From: Sphingobacteriales bacterium
GTDB lineage: Bacteria; Bacteroidota; Bacteroidia; Chitinophagales; Chitinophagaceae
DNA length: 9,344 bases
Assembly (NCBI GenBank): GCA_024640385.1
Contig: JAHEFC010000138.1
Coordinates: forward strand, 1 to 9,344
Reading direction: 5' to 3'
Below the pieces are notes generated by a model. That model did not search any database and was not told the DNA's origin. It worked only from the letters and a program-made list of their open reading frames with translations. A program made the translations under genes and the position numbers. Positions 1-6,926 of this stretch are shown one piece after another (position 1 is the stretch's first letter; each line of letters starts with the position of its first letter).

Positions 1-48
1 TGACTTGGCCTGTTGTCACGGTTTTGATTTGGCCTGTTGTCACGTTTT
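1..48 (-). repeat. 24-bp in-frame tandem repeat in the ricT tail
   Basis: Bases 1-24 and 25-48 are two head-to-tail 24-bp units identical at 22 of 24 positions (differences at 4/28 and 21/45). Read on the minus strand they encode two eight-residue units, KRDNRPNQ and NRDNRPS-, at the end of the visible RicT tail. The array meets the window edge, so its copy number is unknown. Confidence 0.85.
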
Positions 49-1214
49 TGGTCTTCCCTGTTCCTCGGGGCATTGCCTTCACGCTGGTCCCTTGCTTTCT
101 GCTTTCTTTTCTGGCTGTTCCTTTCGAGAGTACGCAGGCTGATCTGGCCAACAACATCAACAAACTGCGGTTCAATTTCCTTTTTCACCGTAGAATTGAC
201 TTCTGTTGTTTCAAGCTGTTCAACTTTAATGCCCTTCATATTCATCGCCTTGATCTTTTTGACCGTTTCGATGGACAGGGGGTATTGCATATTACTGTCG
301 GGCAGAACATACCACATCAGGTTGCGGAAGATATCTTTCTTCACCAGTACGGCATTGCCTTTCATGGTTTCGAGGATATCCGTATTATCCGGGAAATGCT
401 GGAGAGCATCCAGGTAGGTATCCAGCTCATAGTTCAGGCAGCACTTCAAACGGCCGCACTGGCCACTGAGTTTGGTCTGGTTGATACTCAAATTCTGATA
501 CCTGGCAATGGTAGTTGTTACGCTTTTAAAGTCGGACAACCAGGTGCTGCAGCAAAGTTCCCTGCCGCAGGATCCTATTCCACCCACTTTGGCTGATTCC
601 TGGCGGGCACCGATCTGCTTCATTTCCACCTTAACTCTGAAATCAGATGCATATAACTTGATCAGTTCCCTGAAATCCACCCTGTCGTCTGCTGTATAGA
701 AGAAAGTTGCTTTTCTGCCATCGGCCTGGATCTCCACTTCGCAAACCTTCATCTGCAGATTTAACTGGCGGGCGATCGCTCTTGCCCTGATCAGAGCCTG
801 GCTTTCCCGGGCCTTATTCTCCTTCCATTTCTGGATATCCATTTCACTGGCACGGCGCAAAACCTTTTTTATTTCCGGGGATGCTTCATCCACATGTTTT
901 TTCTTCAGTTGCAGGCGCACAAGTTCACCCGTACAACTCACCTCACCCACATCGAAACCACTGACGCCTTCCACCGACACCAATTCATGCTTGATGAAGG
1001 TCTGGAGGGTGGTATTCCTGTAAAATTCCTTCCTGCTTCCGTTGTTGAAGGAAACTTCTATGATCTTGCAGGAGCTTTCGGGATCGTGAAACGGCAGGTT
1101 GGCAAGCCAGTCGTGAACATTGAGCCTGTTGCATCCTCCGCTGCTGCACCCGCCGTTGCTCTTGCATCCGGAAGGCGTTCCATTTTTATTAGTTCCACAC
1201 GAGCTACAGCCCAT
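1..1214 (-). CDS. ricT: RicT/YaaT-like PSP1 domain protein, C-terminus cut by window edge
   Basis: This is an open minus-strand frame from an ATG at 1214 to the left edge, giving 404 complete codons with no stop, so the C-terminus lies outside. The N-terminus is Cys-rich (C3, C6, C17, C23, C28). The PSP1 core carries the two family signatures GSCGRELCC (about residues 214-222) and GQCGRLKCCLNYE (about 251-263). In Bacillus, RicT acts with RicA and RicF in an Fe-S containing complex that promotes RNase Y-dependent mRNA maturation and affects phosphorelay signalling; the role in Bacteroidota is not settled. From about residue 365 the protein becomes a basic, polar, probably disordered tail ending in near-identical octads built on RDNRP. 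It follows holB by 77 nt. A holB neighbour is also known for yaaT in Firmicutes, which supports the call. No clear Shine-Dalgarno is seen. The family call is strong; the cellular role is inference. Confidence 0.9.
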   Translation of the reverse strand, partial: MGCSSCGTNKNGTPSGCKSNGGCSSGGCNRLNVHDWLANLPFHDPESSCKIIEVSFNNGSRKEFYRNTTLQTFIKHELVSVEGVSGFDVGEVSCTGELVRLQLKKKHVDEASPEIKKVLRRASEMDIQKWKENKARESQALIRARAIARQLNLQMKVCEVEIQADGRKATFFYTADDRVDFRELIKLYASDFRVKVEMKQIGARQESAKVGGIGSCGRELCCSTWLSDFKSVTTTIARYQNLSINQTKLSGQCGRLKCCLNYELDTYLDALQHFPDNTDILETMKGNAVLVKKDIFRNLMWYVLPDSNMQYPLSIETVKKIKAMNMKGIKVEQLETTEVNSTVKKEIEPQFVDVVGQISLRTLERNSQKRKQKARDQREGNAPRNREDQKRDNRPNQNRDNRPS

Positions 1215-1240
1215 AAAGTATATATGTTGATTTATGAAGA

Positions 1241-1279
1241 AACCCCGTTATACGGGGTTGATAGTCGAAATTACGACTA
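1241..1279 (-). terminator. Two adjacent hairpins between holB and ricT, possible weak terminator or attenuator
   Basis: On the minus strand, after the holB stop, there are two perfect inverted repeats in a row. The first is TAGTCG/CGACTA (1279-1274 with 1267-1262, 6-nt loop). The second is AACCCCGT/ACGGGGTT (1259-1252 with 1248-1241, 3-nt loop), followed by TTTCTTCAT. The second stem is GC-rich but its U tract is short and interrupted, so termination would be partial. It ends 26 nt before the ricT ATG, so it could also lower or tune ricT readthrough from holB. Confidence 0.45.
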
Positions 1280-1291
1280 AAAGGGCAATTT

Positions 1292-2476
1292 TCAGTTCAC
1301 TATTGTCAGGGCATTGTCCCTGACAATATGGTAAATCCTGATCGTCAGGGCCTGGAATAGCATTTTTGCATTGGCATTCCTTTCTATATGGTATACTGCC
1401 CTGTCCAGTTCTTCCACAATAGCCTGTTGCTGGGAGAGCGTAGCCAGTTTGTTGATCCGTTCGGCAAAATCGATCTCATTGGATGGGATATGCAGGTTTT
1501 CCCTGCCCAGTATCCTCAACCGGATACTTTGTTCCAGCAGGTGGTTGAAATACCTGAGCATTTGTTTTTGCTTTTCCCTCCCCAGTCCGCTGACCTCATT
1601 GGTCCATCGGACCTGGTCGGCTGGTCCTGTTCTCAGGGCGGCATTCAGCCAGGTTCTTATTGTTTCTTCCCAATCCGATTCTGCATGTTGAAGGGTTTGC
1701 ATGGCTTCCCGGTAGTTGCCGTCTGAAACCGAGGCCGCCTGGTGGGCGGCATCTTCGGATGCCCCGGCCCGTTCAACCAAAGCCCTGGCAATTTCACGAT
1801 TTTCCAGTGCAGGAATTTTGACCAATTGGGTCCTGGATTGGATGGTTGGAAGAATTTTAGATTCTTCCTGGGCTACCAGGATGAATAAGGTGTTGGCAGG
1901 CGGTTCTTCTATCAGTTTTAAAAGCTTATTTCCCTCGTTGCCAAGATATTCCGGCATCCACATCACCAGGATCTTGTAAACGCTTTCAAAACTTTTAAGA
2001 TTCAGTTTCCTTATAATTTCCTGGCACTCCGCCGCGGTAATATTGCCCTGCTTATTCTCGGCCCCGATAAATTGCAGCCAGTCGTACACATTTCCATAGG
2101 GATATAAGCGAATGAACTCCCTCCATTCTGCTATATAATCTGTACTCACCGGCTTGTCGCCTGGCTTTCTAGGAACAACGGGATATGAAAAATGAATATC
2201 CGGATGTACCAGGTCTGCCGCTTTGTGGCAGGCAGAACATTCGCCACATGCTTCGTCAGGGAGTTCTATCGGTACAGGATCTTCAAATAAAGAAGGAGTG
2301 GCATTAGTGTTTACTTTTTCACATACCAGGTACTGCGATAGTGCGAGCGCAAGTGGTAAGCCGCCGGATCCTTCTCTTGCCAGGAACAGAAGTGCATGGC
2401 TGAGACGGTTGTCCTTTACCAGTCCAATGAGATTATGTTTTACAGCTTGCTGGCCTATTACTTCTTGGAACTTCAT
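1292..2476 (-). CDS. holB: DNA polymerase III, delta' subunit
   Basis: A 394-residue AAA+ clamp-loader protein. Its role is to act in the delta/delta'/tau(gamma) complex that loads the sliding clamp onto primed DNA. The start fits the family (FQEVIGQQAVKHNLIGLV, about 3-20). At the Walker A position there is only a degenerate P-loop (AREGSGG, about 33-39) lacking the Lys-Thr/Ser, as expected for non-ATP-binding delta'. A four-cysteine zinc module follows (C52, then C77-x2-C80-x2-C83). The conserved LLKLIEEPPANTLFIL stretch lies at about 185-200, and the SRC-like turn reads SRT (about 214-216). The C-terminal half (about 260-394) is the helical clamp-loader collar region. I chose the ATG at 2476; a TTG at 2482 would add two residues and is less likely. 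A palindromic heptad repeat ends 17 nt upstream of this start. Confidence 0.92.
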   Translation of the reverse strand: MKFQEVIGQQAVKHNLIGLVKDNRLSHALLFLAREGSGGLPLALALSQYLVCEKVNTNATPSLFEDPVPIELPDEACGECSACHKAADLVHPDIHFSYPVVPRKPGDKPVSTDYIAEWREFIRLYPYGNVYDWLQFIGAENKQGNITAAECQEIIRKLNLKSFESVYKILVMWMPEYLGNEGNKLLKLIEEPPANTLFILVAQEESKILPTIQSRTQLVKIPALENREIARALVERAGASEDAAHQAASVSDGNYREAMQTLQHAESDWEETIRTWLNAALRTGPADQVRWTNEVSGLGREKQKQMLRYFNHLLEQSIRLRILGRENLHIPSNEIDFAERINKLATLSQQQAIVEELDRAVYHIERNANAKMLFQALTIRIYHIVRDNALTIVN

Positions 2477-2493
2477 CTTCAAGTTATAGTATA

Positions 2494-2555
2494 GAGGCGA
2501 AAGGCGAGAGGCAATAGGATAGCGTTTTTCGCCTCTCTCCTTTCGCCTCTCGCCT
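2494..2555. repeat. Palindromic heptad-repeat element (hairpin) between the peroxidase gene and holB
   Basis: Two 19-nt arms, 2494-2512 and 2531-2549, are reverse complements with a single mismatch (18/19), separated by 18 nt. Each arm is itself built from a 7-bp unit of the type AGGCGAR (AGGCGAA, AGGCGAG), and the right arm runs on to 2555 with another unit. The element lies 19 nt after the peroxidase stop and 17 nt before the holB ATG. There is no T-run immediately after the stem on either strand, so it is not a standard terminator. It resembles REP-type intergenic repeats. Its function is not known from the sequence; effects on 3'-end stability or holB translation are possible. Confidence 0.75.
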
Positions 2556-2574
2556 ATGTCCTGATTGAAAGAAC

Positions 2575-3096
2575 TTAATTTAAGTACTTCGTGATCTCCT
2601 CGCTCATCGGGTCCACATTGCTGGGGAATACACCAACCAGTTTACCATTCTTATCCACCAGGAATTTGGTGAAATTCCACTTGATCTCGGCATCCATGAC
2701 TCCGTTTCTGCTTTTCTGAGTAAGCCATTGGAATAATGGATGGATATCTTCTCCTTTTACCGATATCTTTTCCGCCATGGGAAACTTAACACCATAGTTG
2801 GCAGAGCAGAATGCCTTGATCTCAGCATTGGTGCCCGGCTCCTGGCCACCGAAATTATTTGCAGGGAATCCAATGATCACAAGCTTGTCACTGTATTTTT
2901 CATACAATTTTTCGAGATCTGCATACTGTTTGGTATATCCGCATTTTGATGCAGTGTTTACGATCAGTATGTTCTTGCCTTTGTATTTTGAAAGGTCGAT
3001 AGTAGATTGTCCGTCAATCGCCGGTACTTTGAAATCATAAATTGATGTAGATGCGTAAAGCCATATCGCCAGAACCGCAACAAGTAATTTGATCAT
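2575..3096 (-). CDS. Glutathione peroxidase-like thiol peroxidase, probably exported
   Basis: A 173-residue protein of the GPx family, which reduces hydrogen peroxide or organic hydroperoxides; bacterial members usually use thioredoxin-type reductants. The catalytic tetrad is present: Cys52 in NTASKCGYT, Gln85 in FPANNFGGQEPG, and Trp140-Asn141 in KWNFTKFLVD. Cys replaces the selenocysteine of animal enzymes. Cys97 (AFCSANYGVKFP) lies in the helix where resolving cysteines occur in other members, though that pairing is inferred. Residues 2-16 are a hydrophobic segment after MIK, resembling a signal peptide or N-terminal anchor, and the catalytic domain begins at about residue 18 (SIYDFKVPAIDG). 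This suggests action in the periplasm or at the membrane. It is preceded by a 67-nt gap containing a TAnnTTTG box, so it may be transcribed separately from the lipoprotein gene. Confidence 0.9.
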   Translation of the reverse strand: MIKLLVAVLAIWLYASTSIYDFKVPAIDGQSTIDLSKYKGKNILIVNTASKCGYTKQYADLEKLYEKYSDKLVIIGFPANNFGGQEPGTNAEIKAFCSANYGVKFPMAEKISVKGEDIHPLFQWLTQKSRNGVMDAEIKWNFTKFLVDKNGKLVGVFPSNVDPMSEEITKYLN

Positions 3097-3150
3097 AAAA
3101 GACTATTTTTTACATTAACAACTGGAACTGAAGTTGGTTTGATTGGATAG

Positions 3151-3158
3151 CAAAACTA
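3151..3158 (-). promoter_or_regulatory. Candidate -7 promoter box (TAGTTTTG) for the peroxidase gene
   Basis: The minus strand reads TAGTTTTG, matching the Bacteroidota TAnnTTTG element, 54 nt upstream of the peroxidase ATG and just past the lipoprotein stop. No good TTTG is seen at the expected -33 distance, so this is a one-box match only. Confidence 0.35.
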
Positions 3159-3163
3159 CGATT

Positions 3164-4552
3164 TTACTGTTTCTCGTAGCTCCCCATATCCGGTTGTGCA
3201 TCCCTGGGTTTCCCCTCAAGGTCGAATGGGATGGAAAGGTTCTTCCCTTTATTGATCACGGGGGATACTCCTTTATTGATCCTGAAATCGTAATACTTCC
3301 CATTGTCGCTTATTGAGTCAAAAAGAGGAGGGGTATTTACCAGGTTGTTTGCCAGTGTGGCATTGCTCAGGCTATTCTTTGCTTTATAAAGGCTGTTTTC
3401 AATAGTCACATTGAAAGGATTGGAACCCCTCCGAAGTATGACCACTTCGTCATCCACGTTGCCATATTCACCCCAGAAAATGTTATTTGTGATGGTCGCT
3501 TTCATGTCGTAGGTGTTCACCTGGCTTGTACTGTCCCAGTTGCTGATCACCAGTACGGGCTTTTTGTGAGGTACATATATATTTGAATAGCTGGCAACGG
3601 TACAATGCGTGAGTTCGTAATTGCCACCGTTTGTCAACAGCACATTCAGGCCACAGTTGCTGATCAGGCAATTGACTGCTTTGATACTGCTTCCGATTCC
3701 TGTAAGACCTGCATCGTATATATTATCTATTACACATTCGTTCAGGGCGAGTTTGGGGAAGCTTCCGGTTGATTTTCCGGCGATCAATCCCTGGTAGGCA
3801 TTTTTAATGATGGCATAATGAAGAGAGTTGCCATTGCTGGCATTTCGGAAATAAATTCCCGGCCAGCTTGCAGGCAGGTCGCGGTAATCTTGGTCAAGCC
3901 TGTCGCCCTGGAAAGTCACCGAATCTTTTTTTGTACCATTTACGATGAGTGTCCCGTCTACGATCATGGGGGCATCTGCATGAAAATGCACGCGGGTACC
4001 CTGCTGAATGGTAAGTGTCACTCCGGCATCGACCAGTACCCCGTCGAGGATCACATAGGGAAGTGTATTGTTCCAGGTAGTGTTATTCCTGATGATCTCA
4101 CCTTTAATATAATGGGCATTCTGCCCGTATGCATTCAGTTGAACAAATCTGCTGTTACCATTATAATTGACCCTTATGCTGTCTTCCACTATAAACGGTG
4201 AATTTGCTGCTGAGGGGTTTATGGATACCGTGACAAACAAGTATGCGCTATCATTGGGTTCAATGTCAATACCATTGACTATCGGTCCCGGGGTCCCGTC
4301 AACATTGATCCTGAAAGGGGAGGAAGCCCCACCCATCAGTTCAACAGAACTGAGTTTCAGCTTTTGATCATTATTATTGAAGATCTTGAGGGTTTGGGTC
4401 ACAGAGCCGGTTTGGGTGAACACGGTGTCAAAACTCAGCGTATCGGTTGAAACAGACAGAAAAGCATCGGGAGAAGTGATGAAACTTTCCTTGGTACAGG
4501 ATATGATCAGGAACAGGGTCAGCGCCGGAATGAAAAATAAGCTCTTCCTCAT
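3164..4552 (-). CDS. Right-handed beta-helix lipoprotein with anchor-Q type C-terminus
   Basis: A 462-residue surface or periplasmic lipoprotein. Residues 1-19 form a type II signal peptide (MRKS, hydrophobic core, lipobox LIIS-C19). Residues about 30-145 look like an Ig-like or abnormal-spindle type beta-sandwich (SFDTVFTQTGSVTQTLKIFN and later beta strands). Residues about 150-440 have the short irregular strands, Asn ladders and recurrent xxNCxIxN turns typical of parallel beta-helices (NECVIDN, NCLISNCG, THCTVAS, ITNNIFWGEYG, IENSLYKA). The end reads DLEGKPRDAQPDMGSYE, the motif that closes 'choice-of-anchor Q' and other beta-helix proteins of Bacteroidota. Such folds bind or cleave polysaccharides or act as adhesins; no catalytic triad can be assigned here, so the ligand is unknown. 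It starts 33 nt after the comF stop. Confidence 0.82.
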   Translation of the reverse strand: MRKSLFFIPALTLFLIISCTKESFITSPDAFLSVSTDTLSFDTVFTQTGSVTQTLKIFNNNDQKLKLSSVELMGGASSPFRINVDGTPGPIVNGIDIEPNDSAYLFVTVSINPSAANSPFIVEDSIRVNYNGNSRFVQLNAYGQNAHYIKGEIIRNNTTWNNTLPYVILDGVLVDAGVTLTIQQGTRVHFHADAPMIVDGTLIVNGTKKDSVTFQGDRLDQDYRDLPASWPGIYFRNASNGNSLHYAIIKNAYQGLIAGKSTGSFPKLALNECVIDNIYDAGLTGIGSSIKAVNCLISNCGLNVLLTNGGNYELTHCTVASYSNIYVPHKKPVLVISNWDSTSQVNTYDMKATITNNIFWGEYGNVDDEVVILRRGSNPFNVTIENSLYKAKNSLSNATLANNLVNTPPLFDSISDNGKYYDFRINKGVSPVINKGKNLSIPFDLEGKPRDAQPDMGSYEKQ

Positions 4553-4560
4553 GTGGTGTT

Positions 4561-4568
4561 CAAATGTA
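4561..4568 (-). promoter_or_regulatory. TAnnTTTG box (TACATTTG) just upstream of the lipoprotein gene
   Basis: The minus strand reads TACATTTG, an exact TAnnTTTG match, only 8 nt before the lipoprotein ATG at 4552. If used, it would give an almost leaderless mRNA. No -33 TTTG is visible at normal spacing. A chance match is a serious alternative. Confidence 0.25.
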
Positions 4569-4585
4569 CTAATTGCAACCCGAAT

Positions 4586-5284
4586 TCACTGCATGGCATA
4601 GGCCAGTGTGATGATCGATACCCGGGTACCTTTTACCTGCTGCAGGGCTGAAGCGCAGGCGTCCAGGGTTGCCCCGGTGGTGATCACATCGTCAACGAGC
4701 AGGATATGCCTGTTTTCCTCCAGGTTCGGGGAAACGGCGAAAATGCCCTCCATGTTCTGCCATCTTTCGGCCCTGGTTTTCCTCGTTTGGGTGGCAGAAG
4801 CCCTGACCCTTTTAATAGCTTTGGGAGCCAGGGGGATGCCGGTTACTTCGGAAATGCCCATTCCCAGCAAAGCCGCCTGGTTGTAACCCCTTTGTTTTTC
4901 CCGGGACCGGAAAAGGGGGAGGGGCACTACCAGGTCAGGCCCCTGGAACCTGTCGGATCCCAGGATCTCCAGGCCCATCATTTTACCCAGATATACAGCC
5001 AGTTTTTGCTGCCCTTTGTATTTGATCTGATGTATAAGTTGCTGAACCGATGAAGCAGGTGTAAAGTATAACAGGCTTGTTGCCGCTTCAATGCGCACAC
5101 GTCCGAAAAAAATTTTTTCAACAGGATTGGCGTCTCTTTCTGAGAAGCCTGTGTATGGAAGTTCAGAAACACATCTTGTACAGATATACTGATCAGGCTG
5201 GGTAATTTCTGCAAAACAGCTTCTGCACACGTGAGGGAAGAACAGATGCCGCAGCGATGAACTGATATCTTTCAGCAGCTGCAT
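4586..5284 (-). CDS. comF: ComF family protein (phosphoribosyltransferase-like, competence)
   Basis: A 232-residue ComF/GntX family protein. The N-terminus carries a four-cysteine zinc finger (C20-x2-C23 and C35-x2-C38). It is followed by the family's IHQIKYKGQQKLA segment (about 84-95), the VVPLPLFRSREKQRGYNQA region (about 119-137) and a type I phosphoribosyltransferase PRPP loop, ILLVDDVITTGAT (about 194-206). In transformable bacteria ComF supports the processing or integration of incoming single-stranded DNA, acting in the cytoplasm with the ComFA helicase or PriA/DprA-type partners; its enzymatic substrate is not established. Its ATG shares a base with the radA stop (TGATG), indicating translational coupling to RadA. 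Length and motifs are complete. Confidence 0.92.
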   Translation of the reverse strand: MQLLKDISSSLRHLFFPHVCRSCFAEITQPDQYICTRCVSELPYTGFSERDANPVEKIFFGRVRIEAATSLLYFTPASSVQQLIHQIKYKGQQKLAVYLGKMMGLEILGSDRFQGPDLVVPLPLFRSREKQRGYNQAALLGMGISEVTGIPLAPKAIKRVRASATQTRKTRAERWQNMEGIFAVSPNLEENRHILLVDDVITTGATLDACASALQQVKGTRVSIITLAYAMQ

Positions 5285-6654
5285 CAGAACAACATCTGGT
5301 AAACTTCTTCAACCCTGCCTGCTGTCACTACCTCGATCTGCTGAGGGTGCATTCCCATCTGCCTCTTGTTGTGTTTGCTGATGATGATCTTTTCAAAACC
5401 AAGTTTTTCAGCTTCGGCTATGCGTTGTTCAATCCTGTTCACTGCCCTGATCTCACCACTTAGTCCGATCTCTCCTGCAAACACGATCTGTTGGGGAAGT
5501 GGCACGTCTTCAAACGAACTCAGCAGTGCACATACCATGGCAAGGTCAAGGGCAGGATCTTCGATCCGGAGGCCTCCGGCTATGTTAATGAACACATCTT
5601 TTGTACCGAAATGAAAGCCTCCTCTTTTTTCGAGTACTGCCAGGAGCAGCTGTAATCTTCTCGCATCAAAACCACTTACGGTTCTCTGCGGCGTACCATA
5701 AACTGATGGTGTTACGAGTGCCTGTACTTCAACCAGCAGGGGCCTCAATCCTTCCATTGTGGCAGCAATTGAAACGCCGCTTAGCTGATCTTCTTTTTGT
5801 GTGATAAGTATGTCGGAAGGATTTGTAACAGGCTTCATTCCCATCGAAGTCATTTCATATATACCCAGCTCAGATGTAGACCCAAAGCGGTTTTTCGTGG
5901 TTCTCAATATCCTGTATGCATAGTGCTGATCACCTTCGAATTGCAGTACGGTATCAACCATGTGTTCAAGAAGTTTGGGTCCTGCAATTGTTCCGTCTTT
6001 GGTAATATGACCGATGATGAACACAGGCGTTTGTGTTTCTTTTGCGAATCGCTGGAACTCTGCTGCGCATTCCCTGATCTGTGAAATACTGCCTGCCGAT
6101 GAATCTATGAAGTTGGAATGAATGGTCTGGATCGAATCGATAATTACAAGTTCCGGTTTGAGTTTTTTTATCTCCTGGAAAATAGTTTGCGTAGCTGTTT
6201 CTGTTAAAAGGTAAAAATCAGGATGCCTGATGTTCAGCCTGTCAGCCCTCATCTTGATCTGCTGTTCACTTTCTTCTCCACTCACGTATAAGGTGAGGAG
6301 CTCGGTCATCTGCAATGCATCCTGGAGAAATAAAGTTGACTTTCCGATTCCAGGTTCTCCTGCCACCAGGGTCAGTGACCCCGGAACAATTCCTCCCCCA
6401 AGTACCCGGTTCAATTCCGGATCTTTGGTAATGATCCTTTTTTCTTCACCGCTCTCTATCTGGTCAATTGAAACGATCTTACTGTTTTGCCTGGGGCCTT
6501 CTTCTTTCCAGGAAGCGGCATGACGGGTATTGTCTTTTTGTATGATCTCTTCAATGAAAGTATTCCATTGCTGGCAAGAAGGACATTTCCCAACCCATTT
6601 CGCAGATTCATAACCACAATTGGTACAAAAGAATGCAGACTTCACTTTACTCAT
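5284..6654 (-). CDS. radA: DNA repair and recombination protein RadA (Sms)
   Basis: A complete 456-residue RadA. Domains in order: an N-terminal C4 zinc finger (C10-x2-C13, C24-x2-C27); a RecA-like ATPase with Walker A GEPGIGKST (about 99-107), Walker B ELVIIDSIQT (about 168-177) and the RadA-specific KNRFG motif (254-258); and a Lon-like C-terminal domain (about 290-456, including SGFDARRLQLLLAVLEKR and FINIAGGLRIEDPALDLA). RadA is a branch-migration motor that extends D-loops during recombinational repair and natural transformation. It heads the minus-strand cluster and is coupled to comF. The start ATG at 6654 places the zinc finger correctly. No Shine-Dalgarno is visible; a two-codon ATG-CAA-TGA overlaps the start just upstream. 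Confidence 0.97.
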   Translation of the reverse strand: MSKVKSAFFCTNCGYESAKWVGKCPSCQQWNTFIEEIIQKDNTRHAASWKEEGPRQNSKIVSIDQIESGEEKRIITKDPELNRVLGGGIVPGSLTLVAGEPGIGKSTLFLQDALQMTELLTLYVSGEESEQQIKMRADRLNIRHPDFYLLTETATQTIFQEIKKLKPELVIIDSIQTIHSNFIDSSAGSISQIRECAAEFQRFAKETQTPVFIIGHITKDGTIAGPKLLEHMVDTVLQFEGDQHYAYRILRTTKNRFGSTSELGIYEMTSMGMKPVTNPSDILITQKEDQLSGVSIAATMEGLRPLLVEVQALVTPSVYGTPQRTVSGFDARRLQLLLAVLEKRGGFHFGTKDVFINIAGGLRIEDPALDLAMVCALLSSFEDVPLPQQIVFAGEIGLSGEIRAVNRIEQRIAEAEKLGFEKIIISKHNKRQMGMHPQQIEVVTAGRVEEVYQMLF

Positions 6655-6762
6655 TGCATAAAGGTAACTGAGGAGAGGTAACTGACGTTGTTGAAAAAAT
6701 GAAAATCAGGGAAGAAAAAAAACCAAAATCACTGTGAAGAAAAACAGCAGTTTTTTTAATGT

Positions 6763-6789
6763 AAAAAGGGCCAACTTGCGTTGACCCTT
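6763..6789 (-). terminator. Strong intrinsic terminator, minus strand, upstream of radA
   Basis: The minus strand reads AAGGGTCAAC-GCAA-GTTGGCCCTT followed by TTT (positions 6789 to 6763). The 10-bp stem is unbroken apart from one T-G wobble, the loop is a GNRA tetraloop (GCAA) and a run of five T overlaps and follows the stem. The plus strand has no T-run after the stem, so it works on the minus strand. It sits about 108 nt before the radA ATG, in the radA direction. Confidence 0.75.
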
Positions 6790-6923
6790 GATACTTACTA
6801 ACCCATTAAATTCTTGCACTAAATTACAATTTGCTCCCAGATTACAAAATAAATTTTTGAGGGTGTGAATAACTTTTGAGGCCCGGAACCCCCTCAAACA
6901 GAGGGTGTAACTAATTGATATTC
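6763..6923 (-). ncRNA. Candidate small structured RNA, or radA leader with attenuator
   Basis: A minus-strand TAnnTTTG box (6934-6927) would start transcription near 6923, and a strong intrinsic terminator ends at about 6763, giving a transcript of about 160 nt without an ORF. Possible pairings include a hairpin with stem TTTGAGG/CCTCAAA (6898-6892 with 6881-6875) and a closing stem TTACACCC with GGGTTAGTAA (6910-6903 with 6804-6795, 2-nt bulge). The size and promoter-plus-terminator layout fit a free-standing RNA. A 6S-type RNA is one option, since Bacteroidota have divergent 6S relatives, but I cannot see a diagnostic sequence. An attenuated radA leader is the main alternative. Confidence 0.4.
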
Positions 6924-6926
6924 AAA

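Noticed and set aside
24..596. Plus-strand open frame of 190 codons opposite ricT, and other plus-strand frames at 37-417, 508-699 and 894-1280
   Set aside because: They lie antisense to a well-conserved RicT frame with intact PSP1 signatures; their translations show no domain and odd composition.
2477..2482. TTG start for holB adding two residues
   Set aside because: The ATG six bases downstream gives the normal family N-terminus and is the simpler start.
6651..6659. Two-codon ATG-CAA-TGA overlapping the radA start
   Set aside because: A start-stop pair this short is easily produced by chance; no peptide or other sign of an upstream-ORF mechanism.
6706..6897. 63-codon minus-strand frame upstream of radA
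   Set aside because: It starts with TTG, runs through a strong intrinsic terminator and ends in poly-T encoded Phe/Leu; no recognisable features.
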